Shown in pieces: positions 54,714 through 63,833 of a DNA stretch of 64,000 nucleotides. Below the pieces are notes generated by a model that had not been told where the DNA came from, did no database searches, and saw only the letters and a program-made list of their open reading frames with translations. Made by a program: the position numbers and the translations under genes. The stretch is from Roseivirga sp. (GTDB lineage Bacteria; Bacteroidota; Bacteroidia; Cytophagales; Cyclobacteriaceae): assembly GCA_021404565.1 (NCBI GenBank), contig JAAWWF010000041.1, forward strand, positions 1 through 64,000, in the 5' to 3' direction. Within the stretch, counting starts at the first letter, position 1, and the number at the start of each line of letters is the position of its first letter.

Positions 54714-56264
54714 CTATTCCTCCAACTCCCCAAAGCCCTTCGGAGTCATTCTATGTAAGGAGGCTTGCTCATAACTGTAGATCAGCTTAATCAAAGTAGG
54801 CTCATCAAACATACGGCCGAGAAACTGTATACCGGCTGGTAAATTGCCGGTGGAATAGCCCATAGGTATGGTAAAAGCTGGTTGGCCGGTATGAGGTGAT
54901 ATGATCTGGCTGTTATCACCTTTATAACCAGAAAAATCTCCGATTTTGGCTGGAGGGTTATTCCAGCTCGGATAGATCAGAGCATCTACATCATTTTCAT
55001 CCATGGCCACATGAACGGCATCACGGAAAGCAATGCGATGAGCGTCATTATAGGCATCCTGGCACTTAATACCATCAGCTGAAGGGTCGCCCTCTATTCC
55101 CTGAAAGTACTTCAGGTTGTTTTCGATATAGCCTGAGTATTTACCCGTGGCAATAAGCTCATCCAGTGTTTTCACAGGAGCACTCTCTCCCAGAGAAGCC
55201 AGGTAATTCTCCAGGTCTACTTTAAACATGGGGCACCATTGGTTTTGTCTGAGAGAATCAAAACTTTCTATTTCCACCTCCACTACCGTAGCTCCGGCCT
55301 TTTCCATGTCCGCCACCGCCTGATTAAACAGGGCGAGAATTTCTTCCGAGGGTTCTCCTATTTCAGTCAGGGCTTTCATAATGCCAATTCTGGCACCTTT
55401 TAAGCCATCTTTTTGCAAATACTGGGTGTAATTCTTCGGCACCTGGCCTTGTGCATTTTCAGTCAGGGGATCAGCAGGGTCGTAGCCTGCTATTACTTCA
55501 AAAACGCGAACGGCATCTTCCACTGTTCTGCCCATGGGGCCACCCACATCATTTCTTAAATAGAGAGGTATAATACCATCCCTGCTGGTCAAACCTAAAG
55601 TGGAGCGAAGACCGACCAGGGCATTGTGGCTGGAGGGCCCGCGAATGGAATTTCCCGTGTCGGTGCCCAACCCGATAGTGCCCAGGTTAGCGGCAACCGC
55701 AGCGGCCGTACCTCCACTGGAGCCTGCTGTGGTATGTTCCAGGTTGTAGGGATTCTTTGTTTCGCCAGCGATGGAGCTGATAGAAACCATGGGACTAAAG
55801 GCCCATTCGGCCATGTTCGACTTGGCCAGTACAATGGCTCCCGCTTCTCGTATTTTCCTTACCTGATAGGCATCATCCGGGGGCAGAGAACCCTTCATGG
55901 CCAACGATCCTCCGGCTGTTTGTATGTCATGCGTATCGTAGTTATCCTTCACAATCATCGGAACACAATGAAGCTTTCGTAGTTTGCCTGTTTCGATAAA
56001 CTCCTGATCCAGTTTTCTTGCCTTTTCCAAGGCCTTGGGATTGACCACCACAATGGCATTCATGCCGGTTGGTTGATCATAGGTTTCTATTCTATCGAGG
56101 TACTTTTGAACTAACTCTTCGCAAGAGCAATCCTTGTTTTGGATTGCCTGATGGATTTGGGCAATGGTAAGTTCTTCAACGATGAGCGGCTTTTTAGGAG
56201 TACACTGCGTGAATAAGGATAGAATCACTACCCCAAGGAGCACAAGGAGAGGTTGGGAATACAT
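54714..56264 (-). CDS. Amidase signature family lipoprotein
   Basis: 516 residues from the ATG at 56264, which gives a lipoprotein signal (MYSQPLLVLLGVVILSLFTQC). The Ser-cisSer-Lys triad is visible: Lys in VPMIVKDNYDTH, cis-Ser in TTAGSSGGTAAAV and nucleophile Ser in GTDTGNSIRGPSS. It hydrolyses amide bonds of unknown substrates outside the cytoplasm. It is related in sequence to GatA-type amidases but is secreted and has no GatB/C partners. It lies just upstream of the kynurenine genes, with no firm link to them. Confidence 0.92.
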   Translation of the reverse strand: MYSQPLLVLLGVVILSLFTQCTPKKPLIVEELTIAQIHQAIQNKDCSCEELVQKYLDRIETYDQPTGMNAIVVVNPKALEKARKLDQEFIETGKLRKLHCVPMIVKDNYDTHDIQTAGGSLAMKGSLPPDDAYQVRKIREAGAIVLAKSNMAEWAFSPMVSISSIAGETKNPYNLEHTTAGSSGGTAAAVAANLGTIGLGTDTGNSIRGPSSHNALVGLRSTLGLTSRDGIIPLYLRNDVGGPMGRTVEDAVRVFEVIAGYDPADPLTENAQGQVPKNYTQYLQKDGLKGARIGIMKALTEIGEPSEEILALFNQAVADMEKAGATVVEVEIESFDSLRQNQWCPMFKVDLENYLASLGESAPVKTLDELIATGKYSGYIENNLKYFQGIEGDPSADGIKCQDAYNDAHRIAFRDAVHVAMDENDVDALIYPSWNNPPAKIGDFSGYKGDNSQIISPHTGQPAFTIPMGYSTGNLPAGIQFLGRMFDEPTLIKLIYSYEQASLHRMTPKGFGELEE

Positions 56265-56290
56265 AGTTCGTTGAGTGCGTATTGTTGGCA

Positions 56291-56647
56291 TCATATCATT
56301 GCTATTAAAAGAGCCCCCAGGGAACAACAGAAGACTATATGAGCCTCATCTGAAACTGATTTGAACCCCTGACTCTTGTTGTATTTCCTGATGATTTTGA
56401 GCGAATTCAAAATCACCAAAACCAAAAAGGCAGTAAAATAGATAATGTCAGATATTGGGCGAACTGGCCACCCAAATAAATCTATGAGCTCAGATGACCA
56501 AAGGAGCAGCGCGATAATGGAAAGGTAGCCAAAGAAGGACTTAGTATGCTTTTCGTCTTTTGTTTCAGGTGCCTTTATGAACATATAGCCGCTAAAAATG
56601 AGCATCAGACTAAGAAATGTCACATAGAGGAAAGCAAAATCCATCAA
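56291..56647 (-). CDS. Small four-helix membrane protein of unknown function
   Basis: 118 residues with hydrophobic segments at about 5-24, 39-56, 64-83 and 102-118, joined by short charged loops (IKAPETKDEKHTKSF, KIIRKYNKSQGFKS). No family is recognised. It ends 26 nt before the amidase start, so the two may be co-transcribed. Confidence 0.7.
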   Translation of the reverse strand: MMDFAFLYVTFLSLMLIFSGYMFIKAPETKDEKHTKSFFGYLSIIALLLWSSELIDLFGWPVRPISDIIYFTAFLVLVILNSLKIIRKYNKSQGFKSVSDEAHIVFCCSLGALLIAMI

Positions 56648-56691
56648 TACATAAGTTATAAAACCTTTTGTGTCATACCCTAAAATTCTTA

Positions 56692-58014
56692 TTAGTTAAG
56701 CTCATGAATGATGCCTTCAAAATCCAGATTCTCCCAGTTCTCCTCAATCCCCGACTGATCCAAAACCTTGTCCATAATGGCCTGCTGCTTTCTGCCCAGT
56801 GCCCAGGCTTCCGAATAACGGAAGTCGCTAAAGGTAGTCATGGAGTAAAGCGGAACCCACTTGTCAGGATGAAGCTGGTTCAGCTTCTTTTCAATCTTCT
56901 TTTGCAGTATAAATTTCTCATCCGCTACCTTATCGCGCATTTCTATAAAGTTGTACAGGGCCAGGTCAGCAATGGCATTAGCATCAGGAATACGAAGCGA
57001 TTGATATTCTGTAAGCAGTGAATCATTGATTTGACCATGCTTTTCCAGCAATTGATTGAATACAAAGCAATCTTCAAAACCGGCATTCATTCCTTGTCCG
57101 TAAAAAGGGACAAGTGCATGGGCAGCATCTCCGATCAGCGCAGTATTTCCTTTCACCCAGGGATCACACCTGACAGTCACCAGGCTGGAGGTCGGGTTTT
57201 CAAAAAACTCCTTTTCAAGGTGGGTAAGATGGGGGACAGCATCCCTGAACTTATTATGGAAGAAGGCCGTCACATCTGATTCCGTTTTCAAAGCCTCAAA
57301 GCTGATGGGTCCCTCAAAAGGGAAAAAGAGCGTACAGGTAAAGCTCTTGTCCAGGTTGGGCAAGGCAATCAACATGTATTCTCCACGTGGCCAGATATGC
57401 AAAGCACCCGGGTCCAGGGCAAAATCTCCATCCGCTGTGGGAGGCATACTGAGCTCTTTATAGCCTGCAGTAATGTAGTCCTGACTGTAATTAAATCTAT
57501 CCGTTTTTTGCATGGCTGAGCGAAGGGCGGAGAACGCACCATCGGCACCAAAAAGGAAATCTGCTTTTACGGTACTACCATTGTCGAAAGTAGCCGAGGC
57601 ACTTTCAAAATCTACATCTGTACATCGGTGTTCAAACTCAACCTTGACGCCTTGATTTTCTGCCTCATTGACCAGAAGCTCGTTGAGTCCGCCACGGGAA
57701 ACAGAGTTGATAAACTGACCTTCTTTGCCATAGGGCTGAAAGTCCAGGCGACCTTCCAGGTCATGAATCATACGGCCGGGCATGGGAATGCAATTCTCCT
57801 GCACTTTTTCTTTTATGCCTACTGCATCCAGTGCTTTGAGTCCACGATGGCTCAGGGCCAGGTTGATGGATCGGCCACCGATCGCTCCGGCTTTTCGCAT
57901 ATCTGGCCTCCGCTCGAAGATCGTAACCTGGTATCCTTTTTTAGCAAGAAATATGGAAAGTAGGGAGCCTACCAGCCCTGCTCCTAGAATAGTTATTTGT
58001 TTGTTCTCCATCAT
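56692..58014 (-). CDS. kmo: Kynurenine 3-monooxygenase
   Basis: About 440 residues from the MMENKQ start at 58014. FAD motif ITILGAGLVGSLLSIFLAKKG, the KMO-typical ERRPDMRKAG and GRSINLALSHRGLKALDAVG, and a second FAD motif ALIGDAAHALVPFYGQGMNAG. It hydroxylates L-kynurenine to 3-hydroxykynurenine with NADPH and O2. With kynU, the ACMSD-like gene and haaO in the same strand run it forms a kynurenine degradation route. The C-terminal hydrophobic anchor of eukaryotic KMO is absent, as is usual in bacteria. Confidence 0.94.
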   Translation of the reverse strand: MMENKQITILGAGLVGSLLSIFLAKKGYQVTIFERRPDMRKAGAIGGRSINLALSHRGLKALDAVGIKEKVQENCIPMPGRMIHDLEGRLDFQPYGKEGQFINSVSRGGLNELLVNEAENQGVKVEFEHRCTDVDFESASATFDNGSTVKADFLFGADGAFSALRSAMQKTDRFNYSQDYITAGYKELSMPPTADGDFALDPGALHIWPRGEYMLIALPNLDKSFTCTLFFPFEGPISFEALKTESDVTAFFHNKFRDAVPHLTHLEKEFFENPTSSLVTVRCDPWVKGNTALIGDAAHALVPFYGQGMNAGFEDCFVFNQLLEKHGQINDSLLTEYQSLRIPDANAIADLALYNFIEMRDKVADEKFILQKKIEKKLNQLHPDKWVPLYSMTTFSDFRYSEAWALGRKQQAIMDKVLDQSGIEENWENLDFEGIIHELN

Positions 58015-58123
58015 CAGCCAATTTATCACTTTTCTGACTACTGTCTTAGCGTGATGGTTTGAGTTTTTATGACTGGATACGAGGTTGTATCACTCAGCGT
58101 CATTGCGTAACAAGACTCTCAGT

Positions 58124-59356
58124 TTACTGTTTTAGTAAAGGTTGAGCTTTCATCTTCGTCAAGCTTCGCCACAACCATTCCATAGGGCCGAATTGAAAAT
58201 ACCTGAGCCAAACGGGAGAGATAAGCAACTGCAAAACCCAGAGAGCGACAACAATGCCCAACTGTCCTGTTCTGGAAACCTGACCAAACATCCCCAGACC
58301 AAAGCCATAAAAGATGCTCGTACAAATCAAAGTCTGCAGCAGGTAATTGCTCAAAGCCATCCGCCCTACTGAGGCAAATCGTTCTCTCAATCGTGCGCTC
58401 TTTCCGCTTTTAATCCATAGTATGATCCCACTGATATAGGCCATGGCGATGCACAAACTGCCCCAGTAGTTAAATTCTGCTCCAAAGAACATGGAGTATT
58501 TCAACTGCCAACTGTGATAGAAGTTGAACAACAGGCCGCAAACAACCAGCGCAAGCCCAATGGAAGCGGCACGGATAAACACTCTTTTATAACTGTGTGA
58601 GGTAGATTTACCCAATAGAAAACCAGATTTGAACAGCGCCATACCAATCAGCATCAGCCCGGAAATACGCCAGACATAAAAAGTAGGGAAAAGCACTGTT
58701 TGCATCATATGAAGGGTCTTTGCCCTTTGCGCCAGCTGATCAGAGAAACTACCCAGATAAGCGGCTGTGTTTTTGTCAATAATCCGCTGATTGGGAGTCC
58801 AGCCGCCACTCATTTGATCTAAGGTGCTCTGAGGCAATTTGAAAACCTTCATCCCCTCATAAATATGAATAAAGCTGCTTATGGAAAAGATTATGATGCC
58901 CATGCCTATGAGTGCCTTTGCCGGTAGCTTTCTGAAAAAATATAGGGCGAAAGAGCAAGCGGCATAAGGTGCCAGTATATCGCCATACCAGAAGAGATAG
59001 CCATGTGCCAGACCAATGATCAAAAGCCAGAGGTTTCTGGAATAGTGAACCTTCAGCGATCTTCCCGTTTTTGCCTCGGTTTTCTCAGCAATCATAACGA
59101 TCGAGGCCCCGAAGAGTATACAGAAAATGCTGAGGAATTTTTGATCAGCGAAAACGTGACTTACAATCCAAACCCATTTGTTGAGGCCTGTCATATCTCC
59201 ATAAGCCATAGGGTTGAGGTAGGCCTGCCCTATCATGGAGAAGCTTTGAATGTTCATAAGCAATATGCCTAAGATGGCAATGCCGCGGATTACATCCAGC
59301 GATGCAAATCGGGGTTTGGAGGGTAATGTATCGACTGAGTTTTGAAGTTTATGCAT
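58124..59356 (-). CDS. DUF418 family membrane protein
   Basis: 410 residues with about ten TM segments and the DUF418 signatures: N-terminal RFASLDVIRGIAILGILLMN, and a C-terminal region with GRMALSNYLLQTLICTSIFYG and FQFGPMEWLWRSLT. Related proteins resemble acyltransferase-3-like membrane enzymes, but the substrate is unknown. It is placed between kmo and the LytTR regulator; a role in the pathway, for example transport or regulation, is not shown. Confidence 0.9.
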   Translation of the reverse strand: MHKLQNSVDTLPSKPRFASLDVIRGIAILGILLMNIQSFSMIGQAYLNPMAYGDMTGLNKWVWIVSHVFADQKFLSIFCILFGASIVMIAEKTEAKTGRSLKVHYSRNLWLLIIGLAHGYLFWYGDILAPYAACSFALYFFRKLPAKALIGMGIIIFSISSFIHIYEGMKVFKLPQSTLDQMSGGWTPNQRIIDKNTAAYLGSFSDQLAQRAKTLHMMQTVLFPTFYVWRISGLMLIGMALFKSGFLLGKSTSHSYKRVFIRAASIGLALVVCGLLFNFYHSWQLKYSMFFGAEFNYWGSLCIAMAYISGIILWIKSGKSARLRERFASVGRMALSNYLLQTLICTSIFYGFGLGMFGQVSRTGQLGIVVALWVLQLLISPVWLRYFQFGPMEWLWRSLTKMKAQPLLKQ

Positions 59357-59483
59357 GTAGTATTCTTGAATTAAACAGCGCGGGATAAATGCTGGTGTCA
59401 GGCAAGAATACGCGTTAATTGAGCATAGGATGCCCCTGTGTTATGAAATGGAAAATGGTGGTACGAACTGTCGCAAAATAGCC

Positions 59484-60347
59484 TTAATCAGTCTTGAGGA
59501 GTTGAATTAGCTGATCGGCCCTGGTTCTTGAAACAGGAACAGACTTGTCACTTCCCTTCATACTGATTTCATAGTCACGACCGCCACGATTTACTCTGGA
59601 GATACGATCGGTGTTTACGAAGTAGCTTCTGTGGCATTGGAAGAAACGGTCTTGAGGTAGCAGTGCCTCCACTGCTTTCAGTCGGTTACGCAGCAGCTCT
59701 TTCTTCTGCTCTCTTTGATCATTCACATAGAAAATCTCTACGTAGTTTCCTTCAGATTTCAGGTAGATAATTTCATTCGGGTCCAGCCTGAATTCAGGCT
59801 TCCCCTTTTCGGAAACGAAGGTGATCACCGAACTTTCGGTACTATCAACCTTTCGGGTTTCGAGCTGTTTATTAAGCCTTTGTAAGGCGGCCAGCTCGGT
59901 CCGGAGATGAAAACTTTGCTCTATAAACAACAAGAGAAAAGAAGCCACAATGCCGATAAGAATCGTGTGCGATACTACATTCACCACCAATGCCGGCAGG
60001 TCAGATGCAGAGAGTTTCAGCCAGTAAATTACGAGGCTGTTGGCAATGCCAATAAGCATCACATTAAAGGCAGAAAAGAGCAGATCATTCCATACGAGCC
60101 ATTGCTTGTTTTGAAAGGTCTGTGGCAGTATTCTGGTACATAATCCATAGCTGGCCAGCAGTGTGAAGGTAGTGGTCGCCCCCATGATCAGAGATTTCCA
60201 AAGTCGCGGGAAAAGATCAAGCTGACCAAAGCCAAATGGCTGTAGGGCGAAAAGGAGGAAGGCAATAATCAACCCGGAAGCCAGCGAGGAGTTGCCTTTG
60301 TAATTAAAAGGATGCGGCTTTTTAAAGAATGACAGAATGGTCTCCAT
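59484..60347 (-). CDS. LytTR-type transcriptional regulator with membrane N-terminus
   Basis: 287 residues. Four TM segments (about 20-150) are followed by a coiled linker and a C-terminal LytTR DNA-binding domain (about 185-285: IIYLKSEGNYVEIFYV, FFQCHRSYFVNTDRISRV, VPVSRTRADQLIQLL). There is no receiver domain, so the membrane part is the probable sensor. It lies 15 nt downstream of kynU on the same strand and may regulate the kynurenine genes. Confidence 0.88.
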   Translation of the reverse strand: METILSFFKKPHPFNYKGNSSLASGLIIAFLLFALQPFGFGQLDLFPRLWKSLIMGATTTFTLLASYGLCTRILPQTFQNKQWLVWNDLLFSAFNVMLIGIANSLVIYWLKLSASDLPALVVNVVSHTILIGIVASFLLLFIEQSFHLRTELAALQRLNKQLETRKVDSTESSVITFVSEKGKPEFRLDPNEIIYLKSEGNYVEIFYVNDQREQKKELLRNRLKAVEALLPQDRFFQCHRSYFVNTDRISRVNRGGRDYEISMKGSDKSVPVSRTRADQLIQLLKTD

Positions 60348-60362
60348 ATCTGCACCCGATGC

Positions 60363-61637
60363 TTATTGTTTCAGCGCCTCGCTGAGTAATCTGGCAAAAT
60401 GATAAACGTCTTCGAAACTGTTGTATAAGGGAACAGGAGCCACGCGAATTACATTGGGTTCCCTCCAGTCAGCGATCACTCCTTCTTTGGTAAGGAAGTC
60501 AAACAGAGCTCTGCCGTTTTTATGGCAGAAAATGGACAGCTGACAGCCTCTTTCTTCGGGGTTGGAAGGTGTGATAATCTCGAAAGTATCCTCATCTCCG
60601 CTGATGTCCCTGATCAGAAATTCCATAAAGCCTGTAAGCTTAAGACTCTTGGTTCTCAAGGCTTCTATACCCACCTCATCAAAAATCTCCAGGGATGCCA
60701 GGTGAGCCGCTGTCGAAATAACGTTCACATTGCTGAGTTGCCAGCCATCTGCTCCGGGCATTGGCTCAAAGCCTTTTTGCATCAGAAAACGCTTGTCTTC
60801 GGTATAGCCCCACCAGCCTGCAAAGCGGTTGAGGGAATCATCCTCAGCAAAACGTTCGTGTACGAAGATACCTGAGACATTTCCCGGTCCTGAATTGAGG
60901 TATTTGTACGAACACCAGGTAGCAAAATCTACCCCCCAATCGTGGAGCTGCAGTGGTACATTACCAAAGGCATGAGCCAGGTCAAAACCTACCAGGGCAC
61001 CTGCTTTATGACCAGCTTCAGTAATGGTTTTCATGTCAAAAAGCTGACCAGTATAATACTGGACGCCACCAATGAGCACCAGAGCCAGCTCATCGCCACA
61101 ATCTGCAATGGCTTTTAGAATGTCTTCTGTTCTGAGTGTTTGCTCGCCACTTCGTGGTGCCAGTTCTATCAGTGCTTCATCTGGGTTCAGGCCATGAAAC
61201 TTCAGCTGACTTTCGAACATATATTGGTCCGAAGGAAAAGCGCCAGCCTCGCAAATAATCTTGTTTCTCTTTCCTTTAGGTCTGAAGAAGGAAACCATCA
61301 GTAAGTGCAGGTTGACGGTCAGGTTGTTCATGGAAACTACCTCTAGCGGTTTGGCACCCACAAGTCTTCCCAAAGCCTCTTTGCTAAACTTATGATAATA
61401 AGCCCAGGGTTTGGAATGTCCCTCGAAATGTCCTTCTACCCCCAGGGTTTCCCAACCTTTCAGTTCTTCTTCTACAAAACCTCTTACCGATTTGGGTTGT
61501 AAACCCAATGAGTTACCGGTGAAGTAATAGCTGTCCTTGCCGTTTACCTGTGGAATATAGAAGCGATCCCGATACGCTTTTAACGGATCTGCTGCATCCA
61601 GCTGCTGAGCGAATGAAAGGTTGTTTTCGTAGATCAT
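60363..61637 (-). CDS. kynU: Kynureninase
   Basis: 424 residues from the ATG at 61637, preferred to an upstream start because it forms an ATGA overlap with the ogt stop. PLP fold type I: TGNSLGLQPKSV near the start, FDLAHAFGNVPLQLHDW (Asp binding the pyridinium N) and Schiff-base Lys in WCSYKYLNSGPGNVSG (about 242). It cleaves 3-hydroxykynurenine to 3-hydroxyanthranilate and alanine, between KMO and HaaO. The length is typical. Confidence 0.95.
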   Translation of the reverse strand: MIYENNLSFAQQLDAADPLKAYRDRFYIPQVNGKDSYYFTGNSLGLQPKSVRGFVEEELKGWETLGVEGHFEGHSKPWAYYHKFSKEALGRLVGAKPLEVVSMNNLTVNLHLLMVSFFRPKGKRNKIICEAGAFPSDQYMFESQLKFHGLNPDEALIELAPRSGEQTLRTEDILKAIADCGDELALVLIGGVQYYTGQLFDMKTITEAGHKAGALVGFDLAHAFGNVPLQLHDWGVDFATWCSYKYLNSGPGNVSGIFVHERFAEDDSLNRFAGWWGYTEDKRFLMQKGFEPMPGADGWQLSNVNVISTAAHLASLEIFDEVGIEALRTKSLKLTGFMEFLIRDISGDEDTFEIITPSNPEERGCQLSIFCHKNGRALFDFLTKEGVIADWREPNVIRVAPVPLYNSFEDVYHFARLLSEALKQ

Positions 61638-62131
61638 CCGAATAGGCTGGTTTGATTTTGGCCGGGCATGCATTTCTCATGTCGCAGCAGCCATTCTTTG
61701 TTCTGCAATCCGCTGGCATAGCCTGTCAGGCTACCATCTGAGCCAATTACCCTGTGGCAGGGAATAATGATGGCAATGGGGTTTTTGCCATTGGCAGAAC
61801 CCACGGCTCTGATTTTTTTAATATCACCAAGCTTTACGGATTGCTTGGCATAAGTGGTGGTGATACCATAGGGTATGTCCAACAAGGCATCCCATACTTC
61901 TTTTTGAAAATCGGTGCCCTCTGGTGCCAGGCGCAAGTTAAACTCCTTGCGCTTGCCCTTAAAATATTCGTTCAGCTGCTTCTTGCAGTTACGCACTACC
62001 AGTGGCAAAATACCATCCGTAGATTCTCCCTCCTTATCAACAAAACCGACCAGCTTAATGGCATCGGCATCTCCCACAATCTTAATCTTGCCCATGGGCG
62101 AATCCATATAGGTAATCGCGGTATTTCTCAT
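61634..62131 (-). CDS. ogt: Methylated-DNA-protein cysteine methyltransferase (Ogt)
   Basis: 165 residues. The active-site motif IIPCHRVIGSDGSLTGYA has the acceptor Cys at about 126, preceded by the helix-turn-helix region (YGITTTYAKQSVKLG, IRAVGSANGKNP). It repairs O6-methylguanine by suicide transfer of the methyl group to Cys. Its start overlaps the ACMSD stop and its stop overlaps the kynU start, each by 4 nt, so it is translationally coupled inside the kynurenine operon. Confidence 0.95.
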   Translation of the reverse strand: MRNTAITYMDSPMGKIKIVGDADAIKLVGFVDKEGESTDGILPLVVRNCKKQLNEYFKGKRKEFNLRLAPEGTDFQKEVWDALLDIPYGITTTYAKQSVKLGDIKKIRAVGSANGKNPIAIIIPCHRVIGSDGSLTGYASGLQNKEWLLRHEKCMPGQNQTSLFG

Positions 62132-63138
62132 TCAAAGTTACTTTTTTCCAGGTTTAACCATTCCAGTGTGGCATTACAGAAAATATCCTCTACTACCTCA
62201 TCTGACAACTCCATCTTTTCTATATATGCCCCAATTTCAAGGTCTCCCAGCGGGAAGGGGTAATCTGACCCAAGTGTAACGCGTTTAGACCCCTGCATTT
62301 CCAGTATATAGTTCATCAGTAGCGGGTCATGAGTGATCGAATCCACCCAGAACTTACCTACATACTCACGTGGATTGATCTGATTATCAATGGCCACCAA
62401 ATCGGGGCGGCAATTGAAACCATGCTCTACTCTGCCCAGTGTAGGTAAAAACGACCCACCTGCATGGGAGAAGTTCACTCTTAGCTCGGGTAGTCGTTCC
62501 AGTACACCTCCGAAAATAAGCGAGCAGGCAGCGCGCGATGTTTCTGCCGGCATGCCTACGAGCCAGGGTAGCCAGTAGCGCTCCATACTGTGAAAGCCCA
62601 TCATGTTCCAGGGGTGGATCATCACGGCCATGTCTAAGTCCTGACAGGCCTGAAAGATGGGGAAAAAGCGATTGCTGCTCAGGTTTTTGTCGTTGATGTT
62701 GGAGCCTATCTGAATGCCCGGCAGGTTCAGCTCATTTTTGCATCGCTCCAGCTCCTGAATGGCAAGGTCCTCATCCTGCATGGGAATGGTGGCCAGCCCA
62801 ATGTAATTCTTGGGGTATTTCTGACAGAGGCCGGCTATATGATCATTGAGGTATTGAGACACCTCGAGGGCATCATAAGGCTTGGCATTATATGAGAACA
62901 TGACCGGAATGGTACTCACTACCTGTACCTGCGTACCATTCGTAGCGTATTCTTCGATTCGAATTTCCGGCCCCCAGCAATTCGACTGAATCTCACGGAA
63001 AAACTTGTTGCCCTTCATCATCATGGCCGCATTTTCCTTGTGATGATGCAGGTGTATAAAATCCCCATACCCGAACTTCTCTGTCCATTTGGGCAGATGT
63101 TCCGGGATGATGTGGGTGTGCATGTCTATTTTTAACAT
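62128..63138 (-). CDS. 2-amino-3-carboxymuconate-6-semialdehyde decarboxylase-like amidohydrolase (ACMSD)
   Basis: 336 residues of the amidohydrolase_2 family. Zinc ligands: HxH in KIDMHTHIIP, His in AVMIHPWNMMG, and Asp in LGSDYPFPLGD; a further His lies in NFSHAGGSFLP. The CWGPEIRIEEYATNGTQVQV and MVTIPVMFSY-type context and the neighbours match ACMSD, which decarboxylates the product of HaaO and directs carbon away from quinolinate/NAD to the 2-aminomuconate branch. Confidence 0.9.
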   Translation of the reverse strand: MLKIDMHTHIIPEHLPKWTEKFGYGDFIHLHHHKENAAMMMKGNKFFREIQSNCWGPEIRIEEYATNGTQVQVVSTIPVMFSYNAKPYDALEVSQYLNDHIAGLCQKYPKNYIGLATIPMQDEDLAIQELERCKNELNLPGIQIGSNINDKNLSSNRFFPIFQACQDLDMAVMIHPWNMMGFHSMERYWLPWLVGMPAETSRAACSLIFGGVLERLPELRVNFSHAGGSFLPTLGRVEHGFNCRPDLVAIDNQINPREYVGKFWVDSITHDPLLMNYILEMQGSKRVTLGSDYPFPLGDLEIGAYIEKMELSDEVVEDIFCNATLEWLNLEKSNFE

Positions 63139-63155
63139 AGGGTTATTGGTTATCG

Positions 63156-63206
63156 GTTAATAGTTAATGGTAAAGCCCTGATAACCATTAACCAATCACT
63201 ATTAAC
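63156..63206. repeat. Long inverted repeat between ACMSD and haaO genes
   Basis: GTTAATAG (63156-63163) pairs with CTATTAAC (63199-63206), and TTAATGGT (63164-63171) pairs with ACCATTAA (63184-63191), with an internal asymmetric loop. It fills most of the 75-bp spacer. It could be a dispersed mini-repeat or an mRNA hairpin that adjusts expression of the downstream genes. Confidence 0.65.
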
Positions 63207-63213
63207 TAATTAT

Positions 63214-63744
63214 CTAATCAACAAACCTAGGATCTGTCTCCATTACATGGCCACAGCTATCGCAGGTGAGTAGTTTTTCAGAGGCATAGAATTCGCGGAA
63301 TCGGGGCTGAAAATCTTTCTCTACATTCTTAAGAGGAAAGTAAGTATCGTGCAGCTTTTCATTGCAGTTATCGCAGAACCACATGAGCCCATCAGTATGC
63401 TCTTCTTTTCTTTTGCGCTCAATCACCAAACCAACGGAACCCTCCGGCCGGATAGGAGAGTGGGGTACCTTTGGGGGGTGTAAATACATATCACCCGGAC
63501 CTATCTGGATATCTACTGCCTTGCCTTCCTCCTGAATGCGCACGGTAATAGTGCCCTCCAGCTGATAGAAAAGCTCTTCAGTTTCATTGTAGTGATAATC
63601 CTTACGGGCATTGGGCCCGCCTACTACCATCACTATATAATCGCCACTTTCTGTGTAGAGGTTTTTGTTGCTTACCGGAGGCTTGAGCAAGTCACGATTT
63701 TCCTCAATCCATTTCTTCAGATTAAACGGTCTTTTGATTCCCAT
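63214..63744 (-). CDS. haaO: 3-hydroxyanthranilate 3,4-dioxygenase
   Basis: 176 residues, the usual bacterial length. Cupin iron ligands His51, Glu57 and His95 (YHYNETEELFYQ, PPKVPHSPIRPEG) are present. The C-terminal rubredoxin-like second metal site has CDNC (about 124-127) and CDSCG (about 161-165), as in bacterial enzymes. It opens the ring of 3-hydroxyanthranilate to 2-amino-3-carboxymuconate semialdehyde, the ACMSD substrate. It is the first gene of the minus-strand run and diverges from the SDR gene. Confidence 0.95.
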   Translation of the reverse strand: MGIKRPFNLKKWIEENRDLLKPPVSNKNLYTESGDYIVMVVGGPNARKDYHYNETEELFYQLEGTITVRIQEEGKAVDIQIGPGDMYLHPPKVPHSPIRPEGSVGLVIERKRKEEHTDGLMWFCDNCNEKLHDTYFPLKNVEKDFQPRFREFYASEKLLTCDSCGHVMETDPRFVD

Positions 63745-63833
63745 ACCAGTTCCATTTAGTTCATGGCTAAATTACAGAAATTCGGGATAGGCCTAAATCC
63801 AATTTTCATAACTTTACTCAATACGGAAATTCT

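Noticed and set aside
58098-58112. GTCATTGCG word near 58100 as a second copy of the 45623 element
   Set aside because: Only one arm is present and no inverted partner follows.
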